Below, one piece after another: positions 51,025-59,343 of a stretch of DNA of 64,000 nt (position 1 is the first letter of the stretch; every line of letters starts with the position of its first letter). The notes beneath the pieces are model-generated. The model worked only from the letters and a program-made list of their open reading frames with translations. It had not been told where the DNA came from and made no database searches. The position numbers were made by a program, and so were the translations under genes. The stretch is from Haloparvum alkalitolerans. GTDB taxonomy: Archaea > Halobacteriota > Halobacteria > Halobacteriales > Haloferacaceae. The stretch is taken from contig NZ_JBNLIA010000002.1 of NCBI RefSeq assembly GCF_050122995.1, forward strand, positions 248,001 through 312,000. The letters run 5' to 3'.

Positions 51025-52182
51025 CTATCCCGGGATCCGTCCGGCTCGGTCCAGCCCCGCGAAGACGGCGACGAGAACGGCGAGCCCGGCGGCGAAGGCC
51101 GTAAACACCGCGTCGTACGCGATGCCCCGCTCGACCAGCGCGCCGACCGCGGAGGAGCCGAGCGCCTGCGTGAGCATCATGCCGCCGGAGAAGACGGCGT
51201 ACGCGGTCGCGCGCGTCGTGTCGGGGAGCGTGTCGAGGATGTACGCGTCCGCCGCGGGGAACATCGCGTGGATGGTGAAGCCCGCCAGCGTCGTAGCTGC
51301 CACGAGCGGCCAGAGGCCGGAGGCGGCGACGATCAGGAACACCGAGCAGACGAACGAGGCGATGACCGCGAGCAGGAACTGCACGCGCGGGAAGCGGTCG
51401 ACGAGGGTGCCCGAGATGAAGAAGGCGGGGACGCCGGCGGCGAAGATGACCGTCAGGAGGTTTCTGGCCGTCGCCTGCGGCAGCCCCTTCGCGACCATGT
51501 AGAGCTCGTAGAAGTTGAACAGGCCCTGCCAGACGAAGCTCGTGATCCCCATCAGCGCGACGCCGGCGACGATGATGTGCCACTCCGAGCGCGCGGCGGC
51601 GAGGAAGCCGGTCGCGGCCACGTCCACGTCGGGGAGGTCCGCGCGGCGCGCGAGCACGTACGTCAGGGCGGTGAGAAGGGCCGCGAGGACGCCCAGCCCG
51701 AAGAACGCGTAGCGCCAGTCGTACCACAGCGCGACGGTGGCGACCGGCGCGACGACGACCGCCGCGACCTGGCTCGCCATCCCGTGGATCCCCATCACGC
51801 GGCCGACGCGGTCGGGGAACAGCTCCGAGATGAAGGGGTTCGCCGAGACGAAGTAGACGCCGGAGGCGGTGCCGACCGCGAACGCGCCGACCATCAGCCA
51901 CGCGACGCCGTCGGTGAACCCCAGGAAGACGGCGCCGAGCGAGAGCATGGCGCCGGACGCGAGCACGACGTGGTGGCGCGGCACCTTCGTGAGCAGCCAG
52001 CCGGTCGGGAACCGCGGCGCCGCGGAGCCGACCCACGCCAGCGTGACGACGAGGCCGGCCGTCCCCTCCCGGATCGCGAACTCGTCGATGAACTCGCCGA
52101 CCAGCGGGGCGAAGATCACCCGCGCGAAGTTGACGAGGAACACCAGCCCGCACAGCGAACCGAACAGCTTGGCGCGAGACAC
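51025..52182 (-). CDS. MFS family transporter
   Basis: A 385-residue membrane protein with about twelve hydrophobic segments. The MFS loop motif between helices 2 and 3 is recognisable as PRFPTGWLLTKVPRHH; a second weaker copy occurs after helix 8 as FISGTLVDRFPRV. Family members move small molecules with protons or ions; the substrate is unknown. The start at 52182 places the first helix (LFGSLCGLVFLVNFARVIFAPLV) directly at the N-terminus. The neighbouring genes give no hint. Confidence 0.87.
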   Translation of the reverse strand: MSRAKLFGSLCGLVFLVNFARVIFAPLVGEFIDEFAIREGTAGLVVTLAWVGSAAPRFPTGWLLTKVPRHHVVLASGAMLSLGAVFLGFTDGVAWLMVGAFAVGTASGVYFVSANPFISELFPDRVGRVMGIHGMASQVAAVVVAPVATVALWYDWRYAFFGLGVLAALLTALTYVLARRADLPDVDVAATGFLAAARSEWHIIVAGVALMGITSFVWQGLFNFYELYMVAKGLPQATARNLLTVIFAAGVPAFFISGTLVDRFPRVQFLLAVIASFVCSVFLIVAASGLWPLVAATTLAGFTIHAMFPAADAYILDTLPDTTRATAYAVFSGGMMLTQALGSSAVGALVERGIAYDAVFTAFAAGLAVLVAVFAGLDRAGRIPG

Positions 52183-52298
52183 GTCGGCCGTAACACGCCC
52201 CCCGCTTCAAGCGTTCCGAAAGCAGACGGCGCATACGCGGTCGGCCGCGACGACGGTCGCGCTCCCGGCGGTCGGGTATCCGCGCGCCCGCGGCGGGG

Positions 52299-52308
52299 TC
52301 TTTAACAC
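52299..52308 (+). promoter_or_regulatory. TATA-like box of the small zinc-finger gene
   Basis: GTCTTTAACA about 28 bases before the start codon at 52331, typical of a leaderless haloarchaeal transcript. Confidence 0.5.
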
Positions 52309-52330
52309 GCCCGGCGTCCAACTCCCGCGT

Positions 52331-52501
52331 ATGAAGTCGACTCGGAAGGGGCTACGCGACGGGGACCTGTTCAAGGACACCTACGAGCGGCTCAACTGCG
52401 CGGCCTGCGAGAAGGTGCTCAAGAAGCAGAACGACCCCGACAAGGTGTACTCGGTGCGGATCTGTCCGGAGTGCGAGGCCGAGTTCAAGGAACTCCGCTG
52501 A
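52331..52501 (+). CDS. Small zinc-finger protein (HVO_0758-like)
   Basis: Fifty-six residues with two Cys pairs, CAAC (residues 23-26) and CPEC (45-48), in the frame MKSTRKGLRDGDLFKDTYERL...DPDKVYSVRICPECEAEFKELR. The opening and closing parts resemble the HVO_0758 family of small haloarchaeal zinc-finger proteins, as I remember it; members are expressed but their role is unclear. The gene ends before a hairpin plus T-tract terminator (52522-52546). Confidence 0.85.
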   Translation: MKSTRKGLRDGDLFKDTYERLNCAACEKVLKKQNDPDKVYSVRICPECEAEFKELR

Positions 52502-52521
52502 GACGTCCCCGCTCCTCCCGG

Positions 52522-52546
52522 GCGCGCTTCTTCGGGCGCGCTTTTT
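52522..52546 (+). terminator. Hairpin and T-tract terminator
   Basis: GCGCGC (52522-52527), loop TTCTTCGG, GCGCGC (52536-52541), then TTTTT (52542-52546). It lies 21 bases after the stop codon of the small zinc-finger gene and would serve it. Confidence 0.65.
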
Positions 52547-52687
52547 CACGCGTACTTCTGTCGGGCTCGTTGTTTCTCGGGGTCACTGGTCGGGGCCATT
52601 TTTCTGCCCACGTTTCTCGGGCCACGCTCGCCGAACGGGCCGGGGTCCACGCGAGCCGCCCCCGTCCCCGACCCGGCCGCGTCCCCC

Positions 52688-53797
52688 TCACTCGAAGACC
52701 GCGTCGAAGGCGTTCGCGCCCAGCGGGTCGAACGTTCCCGCTGCGACGTTCTCGCGGACGTGCGCCGGGTCGCTCGCGCCCACCAGCGAGCAGGTGACGC
52801 CGGGCGCGCTCCGCGCGAAGTTGAGCGCGCGCTGGGCCGGCGTGTCGCCGGCCAGCCGGTCGGCGACGTAGTCGGGCAGCGAGGTGGACAGCTCCCCCTG
52901 CCCGATGCTCGCGCTCGTGAACACGCCGACCCCGGCCTCGTGGGCGCACTCCAGCGTCGAGACGCGTTCGTCCGCCTCGCCCGCGTGGTCGTCCGGTCGC
53001 GGCTGGTTCGCCCGCGTGAACGCGTCCGCCATCGCGACGTTGAACGGGAGCTGGACCGCCGCGAAGCCGCAGTCGTCGGCGCCCACCGCCTCCGCGGCCC
53101 GTTCCGCCCGCTCGATCACCGCCGGGAGCGAGAGGTGCGACTCGTGACCCTCCGGGACCCGGAACGCCTCCCACGTCGCCACGCCGTAGCTCCCGAGGTC
53201 GCCCGCGAGCCGCCGGCGCTCCAGCAGCTCGAAGGCCGCCTCCAGCGCGTCGTACACCTCGGCCCGCGACCGGACGGCGAGTTGCGTCTCGGGGTTGTGG
53301 ACGTAGTAGCAGTCGACCGCGTCGAGCCGGAGCGCGGACAGCGACCGGTCCAGCATCGCGTCGAGAAAGCCGGGCGCGATCGCGTGGCTCCCGTGTGCGA
53401 GGTCCTCGCGGTCCACGACTCCCGTTTCGAGGAACTCCTCGCGGACGTACGCGCCCGGGTCCTCGGGCCGGGTACCGTCGAAGGGGACGAAGCCGCCCTT
53501 CGTGGCCACCAGCACCGCGTCGCGGTCGACGTCCGCGGCCGCGAGCGCGTCGCCGACCGCGCGCTCGGAGCGGCCGCAGCGGTAGTTGACCGCGGTGTCG
53601 ACGACGTTGACGCCCGACTCCAGCGCGAGCCGGATCGCCTCTCGGTAGCGTTCGTCGACCGCGTCGGTCGGCTCGCCGAGGTACGTCCCGATCCCGACGC
53701 TGGAGACGACGCCGGGGCCGAACCGCCGGAAAAAGGTGCGCCCGAACGCGTCCCCGAACCGGTCGCGGTAGCGCCAGGTCGCCTCGCGTGTCGCCAT
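52688..53797 (-). CDS. Aldo/keto reductase, second type
   Basis: A 369-residue aldo/keto reductase of the longer, oxidoreductase-like branch. Catalytic residues are Asp/Tyr in VVDTAVNYRCGRSERAVG, Lys in LVATKGGF and His in CYYVHNPET; the tail has FARSAPGVTCSLVGASDP as in the family. The protein is longer than the reductase at 41323-42180 and only distantly similar. The start at 53797 was chosen because the region before it is basic and derived from repeat DNA. It lies divergent from the lysine operon across 600 bases. Confidence 0.9.
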   Translation of the reverse strand: MATREATWRYRDRFGDAFGRTFFRRFGPGVVSSVGIGTYLGEPTDAVDERYREAIRLALESGVNVVDTAVNYRCGRSERAVGDALAAADVDRDAVLVATKGGFVPFDGTRPEDPGAYVREEFLETGVVDREDLAHGSHAIAPGFLDAMLDRSLSALRLDAVDCYYVHNPETQLAVRSRAEVYDALEAAFELLERRRLAGDLGSYGVATWEAFRVPEGHESHLSLPAVIERAERAAEAVGADDCGFAAVQLPFNVAMADAFTRANQPRPDDHAGEADERVSTLECAHEAGVGVFTSASIGQGELSTSLPDYVADRLAGDTPAQRALNFARSAPGVTCSLVGASDPAHVRENVAAGTFDPLGANAFDAVFE

Positions 53798-53899
53798 ACC
53801 CGGGGTTGGTGGGCGGCGTGTAAAAGGGACGCCGTCGCGGACGGGTCGTTCACCGGCGGAACCGTGATTCGGCCGGAGAGATCGAAAGCGCCCGAGGCG

Positions 53900-54110
53900 G
53901 CCCTCCGTCCTGCTGGTCTGGGCGGCGCCACCTCGCCACTGCCGGCTCGACTGCGCCGGGTTCCGACGGACGGTCCGGGCCGCCTGCGGTCGCGGGCGCC
54001 GGGCTGCGGCTCCCGTTGTCCCGCTCGTTCCTCGTGGGACCCTCGCCGCGCGCGCTGACGGGACCAAAACCGCACCCCACAGCACCGCGAGCGGTTTTGA
54101 AACGCACCGA
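53900..54110 (+). repeat. Dispersed GC-rich repeat, degenerate copy R4
   Basis: The head motif is altered to GTCCTGCTGGTCTGGGCGGC (from 53907). The body retains short GC-rich words such as CACCCCACAGCACCGCG and a GCGCGCGCTGAC-like tail (about 54050-54061), but the longer shared words are lost. It occupies the left part of the gap upstream of the lysine operon, next to the aldo/keto reductase promoter region. Confidence 0.45.
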
Positions 54111-54144
54111 TCAACCTATCGCGGTAGTTCGGCCGCGGACGCAA

Positions 54145-54152
54145 CGTATAAG
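54145..54152 (+). promoter_or_regulatory. TATA-like box of the lysine operon
   Basis: CGTATAAG, the best promoter-like sequence in the 600-base gap before dapA. Transcription would start near 54178, leaving a leader of about 235 bases before dapA. Confidence 0.45.
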
Positions 54153-54247
54153 GGCCTCTCGGCCGCAGGTTCGACCGTGATTCCGACCGCGTCCACGTCC
54201 GCATCGGCGGCGTCCGAAGCGGCGCGGCTCTTCTCGAAAAAACGCGC

Positions 54248-54418
54248 ATGATGCGTCCACAGGCGGGAGTGGCGACCCCGTCCCGGACGACCCCCGGCAC
54301 CGGGCAGCCCCCGGACGCGCTCGTGCGCGTGCTCCGTTCCGACTCACGACCGACACCCGACAGTCGACACCCACCCGCGGCACTATCCGCGGCACCCACA
54401 CGACGACACACCCCATGA
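54248..54418 (+). other. Leader open frame (56 codons) overlapping the dapA start
   Basis: An ATG at 54248 opens a 56-codon frame that ends in a TGA overlapping the dapA ATG (ATGA). The product would be Arg/Pro/Thr-rich and poor in acidic residues, unlike haloarchaeal proteins, and it has no lysine codon, so simple lysine attenuation is not obvious. The ATG lies in a short dyad, CGCATGATGCG (54244-54254). It may be a translational-coupling leader or a chance frame. Confidence 0.35.
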
Positions 54419-55326
54419 CCGACATCACGCTCGACGGCGTCTTCCCCGCGATGACGACGCCGTTCACGGACGACGGTATCGACCACGACCAGCTCGCGGC
54501 CAACGCGCAGTACCTCGAAGCGGCCGGCGTCGACGGGCTCGTCCCCGTCGGCTCCACCGGCGAGTCGGCGACGATGACCCACGACGAACACGTAGAGGTG
54601 ATCGAGACCGTCGCGGCCGCGGTCGAGGACGTGCCCGTCATCGCCGGCACCGGCTCGAACAACACCGCGGAGGCGCTCTCGCTCTCCCAGCGCGCGGCGG
54701 ACGCCGGCGCTGACGGACTCCTGCTCATCTCGCCGTACTACAACAAGCCCGAACCCGCGGGCTTCCTCGAACACTACCGCACGGTCGCTGACGCGGTGGA
54801 CCTCCCGCAGATCGTCTACAACGTCCCCTCGCGGACGGGGCAGTCCATCCCCGCGGACGTGACCGTCGAACTCGCCGACCACCCCAACGTCGCGGGCTAC
54901 AAGGCGGCCTCCGGCGACCTCAACCTGATCTCCGAGGTCGTCGAGCGCACGCGAGAGAAGGAGTTCTCGGTCCTCTCGGGCGACGACGGGCTCACCCTCC
55001 CCATCCTCTCGGTCGGCGGCCGCGGCACCATCAGCGTCGTCGCCAACGTCGAACCGGAGCGCACCTGCGCGATGGTCGGCGCCGCGCTGGCGGGCGACTA
55101 CGACCGCGCCCGCGAGCTCCACCACGAACTCGGGCCGCTGACGCGCGCGCTGTTCACGGAGACGAATCCCATTCCGGTGAAGGAGGCGATGCACATCCGC
55201 GGGATGGGCTCGCCGACGGTCCGCCCGCCGCTCACGCGGCTCTCGGAGGAGCACCGCGAGGAACTGGCCGACCTGCTCGCGGAGTACGAGGGCGGCGAGC
55301 CGGACGTCGCGGAGGCGACGCGATGA
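54415..55326 (+). CDS. dapA: 4-hydroxy-tetrahydrodipicolinate synthase
   Basis: A 303-residue DapA that condenses pyruvate with aspartate semialdehyde, the first step of the diaminopimelate route to lysine. The Schiff-base lysine is K163 (in AGYKAASGD), the Tyr is in YNVPSRTGQ, and GSTGESATMTHDEHVEVI marks the N-terminal barrel. It is the first gene of the operon; its stop overlaps the dapB ATG by four bases. Confidence 0.97.
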   Translation: MTDITLDGVFPAMTTPFTDDGIDHDQLAANAQYLEAAGVDGLVPVGSTGESATMTHDEHVEVIETVAAAVEDVPVIAGTGSNNTAEALSLSQRAADAGADGLLLISPYYNKPEPAGFLEHYRTVADAVDLPQIVYNVPSRTGQSIPADVTVELADHPNVAGYKAASGDLNLISEVVERTREKEFSVLSGDDGLTLPILSVGGRGTISVVANVEPERTCAMVGAALAGDYDRARELHHELGPLTRALFTETNPIPVKEAMHIRGMGSPTVRPPLTRLSEEHREELADLLAEYEGGEPDVAEATR

Positions 55327-56156
55327 CCGGGAACGGCTCGGAGGCGGACGCCGGCGGTGCCGAGGTCGGCGGCGACGACCCGGTCCGCATCGCCGTCACC
55401 GGCGCCGGCGGTCGGATGGGCGGCGAGGTGATCGGCGCGGCGGCCGACAGGGAGGACGTGCGCGTCGTCCTCGCGGTGAACCGCTCCGAGACGGAACCGG
55501 TCGCGGGCGTCGCGGTCGACCCCGCCGACAACCTCGACCGCCTGCTCGCGGACGCGGACCCGGACGTGCTGGTCGACTTCACCGGTCCCGCGTCCGCGGC
55601 CGACTACGCCGAGGCGGCCGCCGAGGCGGGCGTCGCGGTCGTCACCGGCACCACGGGCTTCGACTCCTCGGAGACGCGTCGGCTCCGCGAGGCGAGCGAG
55701 GCGGTGCCCCTGCTGAAGGCCGCGAACTTCTCGCGGGGCGTGCTGGCGCTCCGCCGGGCCGTTCGGGAGGCGGTGCGGGCGGTCCCGAGCTACGACGTGG
55801 AGTTGACCGAAACGCACCACAACGGCAAGCGCGACGCTCCCTCGGGCACCGCGAAGACGCTGCTCGACGACGTCGAGGCGGAGCGCGGCGACCTCGACGA
55901 GCGGACGCACGGCCGCGAGGGCGAGGCGCCCCGCGAGCCCTCTGAGATCGGCGTCCACGCCCGGCGCGCGGGCGACGTGACCGGCGAGCACGAGGTGCTG
56001 CTGGCGGGCAACCGCGAGACGCTGGAGCTGACCCACCGCGCGGGCGACCGGGCGGTGTTCGCCATCGGCGCGCTCGACGCGGCCGTCTGGCTCGCCGACC
56101 AGCCCCCCGGCCGCTACGACTTCGCGGACGCGGTCGATGCCGCAACCGACGAGTAA
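55323..56156 (+). CDS. dapB: 4-hydroxy-tetrahydrodipicolinate reductase
   Basis: A 277-residue DapB. The NAD(P)-binding motif is AVTGAGGRMGGEVIGAA, preceded by an acidic 20-residue extension usual in halophiles. The substrate-binding signature ETHHNGKRDAPSGTAKTL contains the conserved His-His and Lys. It reduces the DapA product to tetrahydrodipicolinate. It overlaps dapA by four bases and is followed 30 bases later by dapD, the only gap in the operon larger than an overlap. Confidence 0.97.
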   Translation: MTGNGSEADAGGAEVGGDDPVRIAVTGAGGRMGGEVIGAAADREDVRVVLAVNRSETEPVAGVAVDPADNLDRLLADADPDVLVDFTGPASAADYAEAAAEAGVAVVTGTTGFDSSETRRLREASEAVPLLKAANFSRGVLALRRAVREAVRAVPSYDVELTETHHNGKRDAPSGTAKTLLDDVEAERGDLDERTHGREGEAPREPSEIGVHARRAGDVTGEHEVLLAGNRETLELTHRAGDRAVFAIGALDAAVWLADQPPGRYDFADAVDAATDE

Positions 56157-56186
56157 AAACGACCCACTCCCCTCACACGACACAAC

Positions 56187-57026
56187 ATGACGCTCGAAAC
56201 CGACATCGAGGACCTCTGGCGGCGCTACGACCAGGGACTGACCGCGGCCGACACGACGACCGACGACGAGGCGACGCTCGACGCGTTCCTCGACGCGCTG
56301 GAGGCCGGCGAAGTCCGCGCGGCGGAGAAGACCGGCGACGACGTGACCTCCTGGACGGCCAACGAGTGGGTCAAGCGAGGCATCCTGCTCAACTTCGGCC
56401 TCCGCGAGACCGAGGCGCGCGAGTACGGCGACGTCACCTACCACGACGTGCTCCCGCTGCGAGACACCGCCGATCTGGCGGAGCGGGGAACGAGAAACAC
56501 GCCGGACGGGACCGCGATCCGGCGCGGCGCGTACCTCGGCAGCGACTGCATCATGATGAGCCCCTCGTTCGTCAACATGGGCGCGTACGTCGGCGACGGC
56601 ACGCTCGTCGACTCCTGTGACACGGTCGGATCCTGCGCCCAGCTCGGGGAGGGCGTCAAGCTCGGCGCGAACACGCTGATCGGCGGCGTGCTCGAGCCGG
56701 TCGAGGACGCGCCCGTGATCGTCGAGGACGGCGTCTCGCTCGGCGCGGGCTGTCGGGTCACCTCCGGCTTCCGCGTGGGCGAGAACTCGGTCGTCGGCGA
56801 GAACACCCTGCTCACGCCGCGCATCCCGGTGTACGACCTCGTCGAGGAGGAGGTCATCTACGGTCACCTGCCGTCGGATCGGCGGGCGTTCACCCGCATG
56901 GTGGAGTCCTCCGTCGGCGACCACGACCTCTTCGAGGGCGGCGCGTACAAGCCCGCGGTCGTCGCCACCGACGTGGAGGAGCGCACCCTCGAGGCGACCG
57001 CGCGGGAGGAGGCGCTTCGGGAATGA
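56187..57026 (+). CDS. dapD: Tetrahydrodipicolinate N-succinyltransferase
   Basis: A 279-residue DapD with the left-handed beta-helix hexapeptide pattern in the middle (YLGSDCIMMSPSFVNMGAYV, VDSCDTVGSCAQLG, LGANTLIGG, VGENSVVGENTLLTPRIPV). It attaches succinyl-CoA to tetrahydrodipicolinate, the succinylase branch of the diaminopimelate pathway. The following lysA gene starts within its stop codon (overlap of four bases). Confidence 0.96.
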   Translation: MTLETDIEDLWRRYDQGLTAADTTTDDEATLDAFLDALEAGEVRAAEKTGDDVTSWTANEWVKRGILLNFGLRETEAREYGDVTYHDVLPLRDTADLAERGTRNTPDGTAIRRGAYLGSDCIMMSPSFVNMGAYVGDGTLVDSCDTVGSCAQLGEGVKLGANTLIGGVLEPVEDAPVIVEDGVSLGAGCRVTSGFRVGENSVVGENTLLTPRIPVYDLVEEEVIYGHLPSDRRAFTRMVESSVGDHDLFEGGAYKPAVVATDVEERTLEATAREEALRE

Positions 57027-58435
57027 GCGACGCCGCCACCGGGGACGCCGCGGCGGACGCCGCCTCCGCGCCCGCCTCCGACCTCGGTCCCGACGTGCGT
57101 CGAGTCGCGGACTGGGACGCCGACCGGCTCCGCGACCTCGCCACGACCCACGACACGCCGCTGTACGCCATCGACCTCGACCGCGTGCGGGAGAACTGCG
57201 CGCGGCTCCGCGCCGCGTTCCCCGACGCGGACGTGCGCTACGCCGTGAAGGCCCACACGGGGCGGGCGGTCCTCGAGACGGTCCGCGAGGCGGGCCTCGA
57301 CGCCGAGTGCGCCTCCGCGGGCGAACTCCACCGCGCGCTCGCCGCGGGCTTCGCGGGCGACCGACTCCACTACACCGCGGTCAACCCGCCGGCCCGCGAC
57401 CTCGACTACGTCGTCGACGAGGCGTGGACCGACAACCCCGACCTGACGGTCACCGCGGGCGCGGTCGACACCCTCGACCGCCTCGCGGAGCGCGGGTACG
57501 ACGGCCGCGTCTGCGTCCGCGTCAACCCTGGCGTCGGCGCGGGCCACCACGAGAAGGTCCGCACCGGCGCGAACGCGAAGTTCGGCGTCCCGTACGACCG
57601 CGCGGCCGAGGTCGTCCGCGACGCCGCCGAGCGGTTCGAGATCGTCGGGATCCACGCCCACGCCGGCTCCGGAATCGACCCGAGCCAACTCGACAGCCAC
57701 CGCGAACTCGTCTCGCGGATGGGGGAGCTGGCGCGGACGCTGACCGCGCCGAGCGAGGACGACGCCGACGGGACCGGCGACGCGGCCGCCCCCGTCGACC
57801 TCGAGTACGTCGACGTGGGCGGCGGCTTCGGCGTCCCGTACGAGGAGGACGCGCCGGCGCTGGACCTGGACGCGGTGGCGGACGCGACCCGCGACGCGCT
57901 CGGCGAGGTGTCGCGGGGCGGCTCCGACGATGCCGAGCCCGCCGGTCTCGCGGTCGAGCCCGGGCGCTACGTGGTCGCGGACGCCGGCGTCCTGCTGACG
58001 CGCGTGAACACGGTGAAGCCGACGCCGGAGACGGTCGTCGCGGGGGTCGACGCCGGCATGACCGACCTGCTCCGCCCGGCGATGTACGACGCCTACCACC
58101 CGATCCGCAACCTCGGTGACGGCTCGTCGACCGCGACCGGCGCGGAGCCGACGAACCGCGAGACGGTCGGCGTCACCGTCGCCGGCCCGATCTGCGAGAG
58201 CGCGGACGTGTTCTGCGAGAACAGGCCCCTCCCCGACCCCGAGCGCGGCGACCTGCTGGCGGTCGGCATCGCCGGCGCGTACGGCTACGAGATGGCGAGC
58301 CAGTACAACTCCCGGCCGCGACCCGCGGAGGTCGCGGTCGCCGCAGGGGACGCGAGCGGGGGGGACGCGGACGGCGCAGCGCGCGTCGTCCGCCGCCGTG
58401 AAACGCTCGCGGACCTGACGGAGGTAGAGGGATGA
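57023..58435 (+). CDS. lysA: Diaminopimelate decarboxylase
   Basis: A 470-residue PLP enzyme that makes lysine from meso-diaminopimelate. The PLP lysine is K76 in VRYAVKAHTG; HAHAGSGIDPSQ and EYVDVGGGFGVPY bind the cofactor phosphate. The later motif GPICESADVFCENR carries the Cys used in the active site. An acidic extension of about 25 residues opens the protein. It overlaps both dapD and dapF by four bases. Confidence 0.96.
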   Translation: MSDAATGDAAADAASAPASDLGPDVRRVADWDADRLRDLATTHDTPLYAIDLDRVRENCARLRAAFPDADVRYAVKAHTGRAVLETVREAGLDAECASAGELHRALAAGFAGDRLHYTAVNPPARDLDYVVDEAWTDNPDLTVTAGAVDTLDRLAERGYDGRVCVRVNPGVGAGHHEKVRTGANAKFGVPYDRAAEVVRDAAERFEIVGIHAHAGSGIDPSQLDSHRELVSRMGELARTLTAPSEDDADGTGDAAAPVDLEYVDVGGGFGVPYEEDAPALDLDAVADATRDALGEVSRGGSDDAEPAGLAVEPGRYVVADAGVLLTRVNTVKPTPETVVAGVDAGMTDLLRPAMYDAYHPIRNLGDGSSTATGAEPTNRETVGVTVAGPICESADVFCENRPLPDPERGDLLAVGIAGAYGYEMASQYNSRPRPAEVAVAAGDASGGDADGAARVVRRRETLADLTEVEG

Positions 58436-59343
58436 GCCACGCGACGGGCGCCGTGGAGTTCACGAAGTACCACGGTACGGGCAACGACTTCCTCGTGGTC
58501 GACGCCACGGACCCGGTCCCGGACCGGGCCGCGTTCGCTCGCACGCACTGCGACCGCGAGACGGGCGTGAGCGTCGCGGAGTCGTCACGGAACGGCGGCA
58601 CGAGCGCCGCGACCGGGAGGCGGGGCGCCGACGGCGTGCTGTTCCTGGACGTGACCGAGCGCTACTCGCCGGCCCGCGTCGTGATGACGCTGGTCCAGCC
58701 GGACGGCTCGACCGCCTCGATGTGCGGCAACGGCGCGCGCTGTGCGGCCGCGTGGGCCCACGAGCGCACCGGCGAGACGGAGTTCATGATCGACACGCAG
58801 GCGGGGACCAGACACGCCAACGTGAGCCCGGACGACGACTACGTGGAGATCGAGATGGGGACGCCCGCGTTCGACCCCGAGCGCGTCCCGGTCGAGAGCG
58901 ACGGCCCGTTGGTCGAAACCGAGGTCGAGGGACTGACCGTCACCGCCGTGAACACGGGCGTCCCACACGCGGTCGCGTTCGTCGAGGACGTGGACGCACA
59001 CGACCTCGCGGCGGTCGCGGAGCCGGTCCGACACGCCGACGTCTTCCCGGAGGGCGCGAACGTGAACCTCGCGTCGCCGGCCGGAACGACCGCCGACGGC
59101 GTCCCCGTGTTCGCCCAGCGCACCTTCGAGCGCGGCGTCGAGGACGAGACCCGCTCCTGCGGCACCGGCGGCGTGGCCATCGGCGCGGCCGCGGTCCGAA
59201 CCGGCCGCGTCGAGGGCCCGGAGGTCCACACCACGCCGCCGGGCGGACGGCTGGAGGTGACGGTCCCGGACGACGGCCCGGCGTGGCTGGCCGGCCCCGT
59301 CGAGGTGGAGTACGAGGGGACGCTCCTCGCCGATCCGCGATGA
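58432..59343 (+). CDS. dapF: Diaminopimelate epimerase
   Basis: A 303-residue cofactor-free epimerase converting LL- to meso-diaminopimelate. The two catalytic cysteines are C98 (MCGNGARC) and C243 (RSCGTGGVAIG). N-terminal FTKYHGTGNDFLVVD is the substrate region. It overlaps lysA upstream and dapE downstream by four bases each. An inserted Ser/Asn/Gly-rich stretch near residue 45 (ESSRNGGTSAATGRRGADGV) is longer than usual. Confidence 0.96.
   Translation: MSHATGAVEFTKYHGTGNDFLVVDATDPVPDRAAFARTHCDRETGVSVAESSRNGGTSAATGRRGADGVLFLDVTERYSPARVVMTLVQPDGSTASMCGNGARCAAAWAHERTGETEFMIDTQAGTRHANVSPDDDYVEIEMGTPAFDPERVPVESDGPLVETEVEGLTVTAVNTGVPHAVAFVEDVDAHDLAAVAEPVRHADVFPEGANVNLASPAGTTADGVPVFAQRTFERGVEDETRSCGTGGVAIGAAAVRTGRVEGPEVHTTPPGGRLEVTVPDDGPAWLAGPVEVEYEGTLLADPR

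Noticed and set aside
54248..54418. Lysine-rich leader peptide for attenuation
   Set aside because: The 56-codon frame has no lysine codon, so a bacterial-type attenuation mechanism is not supported.
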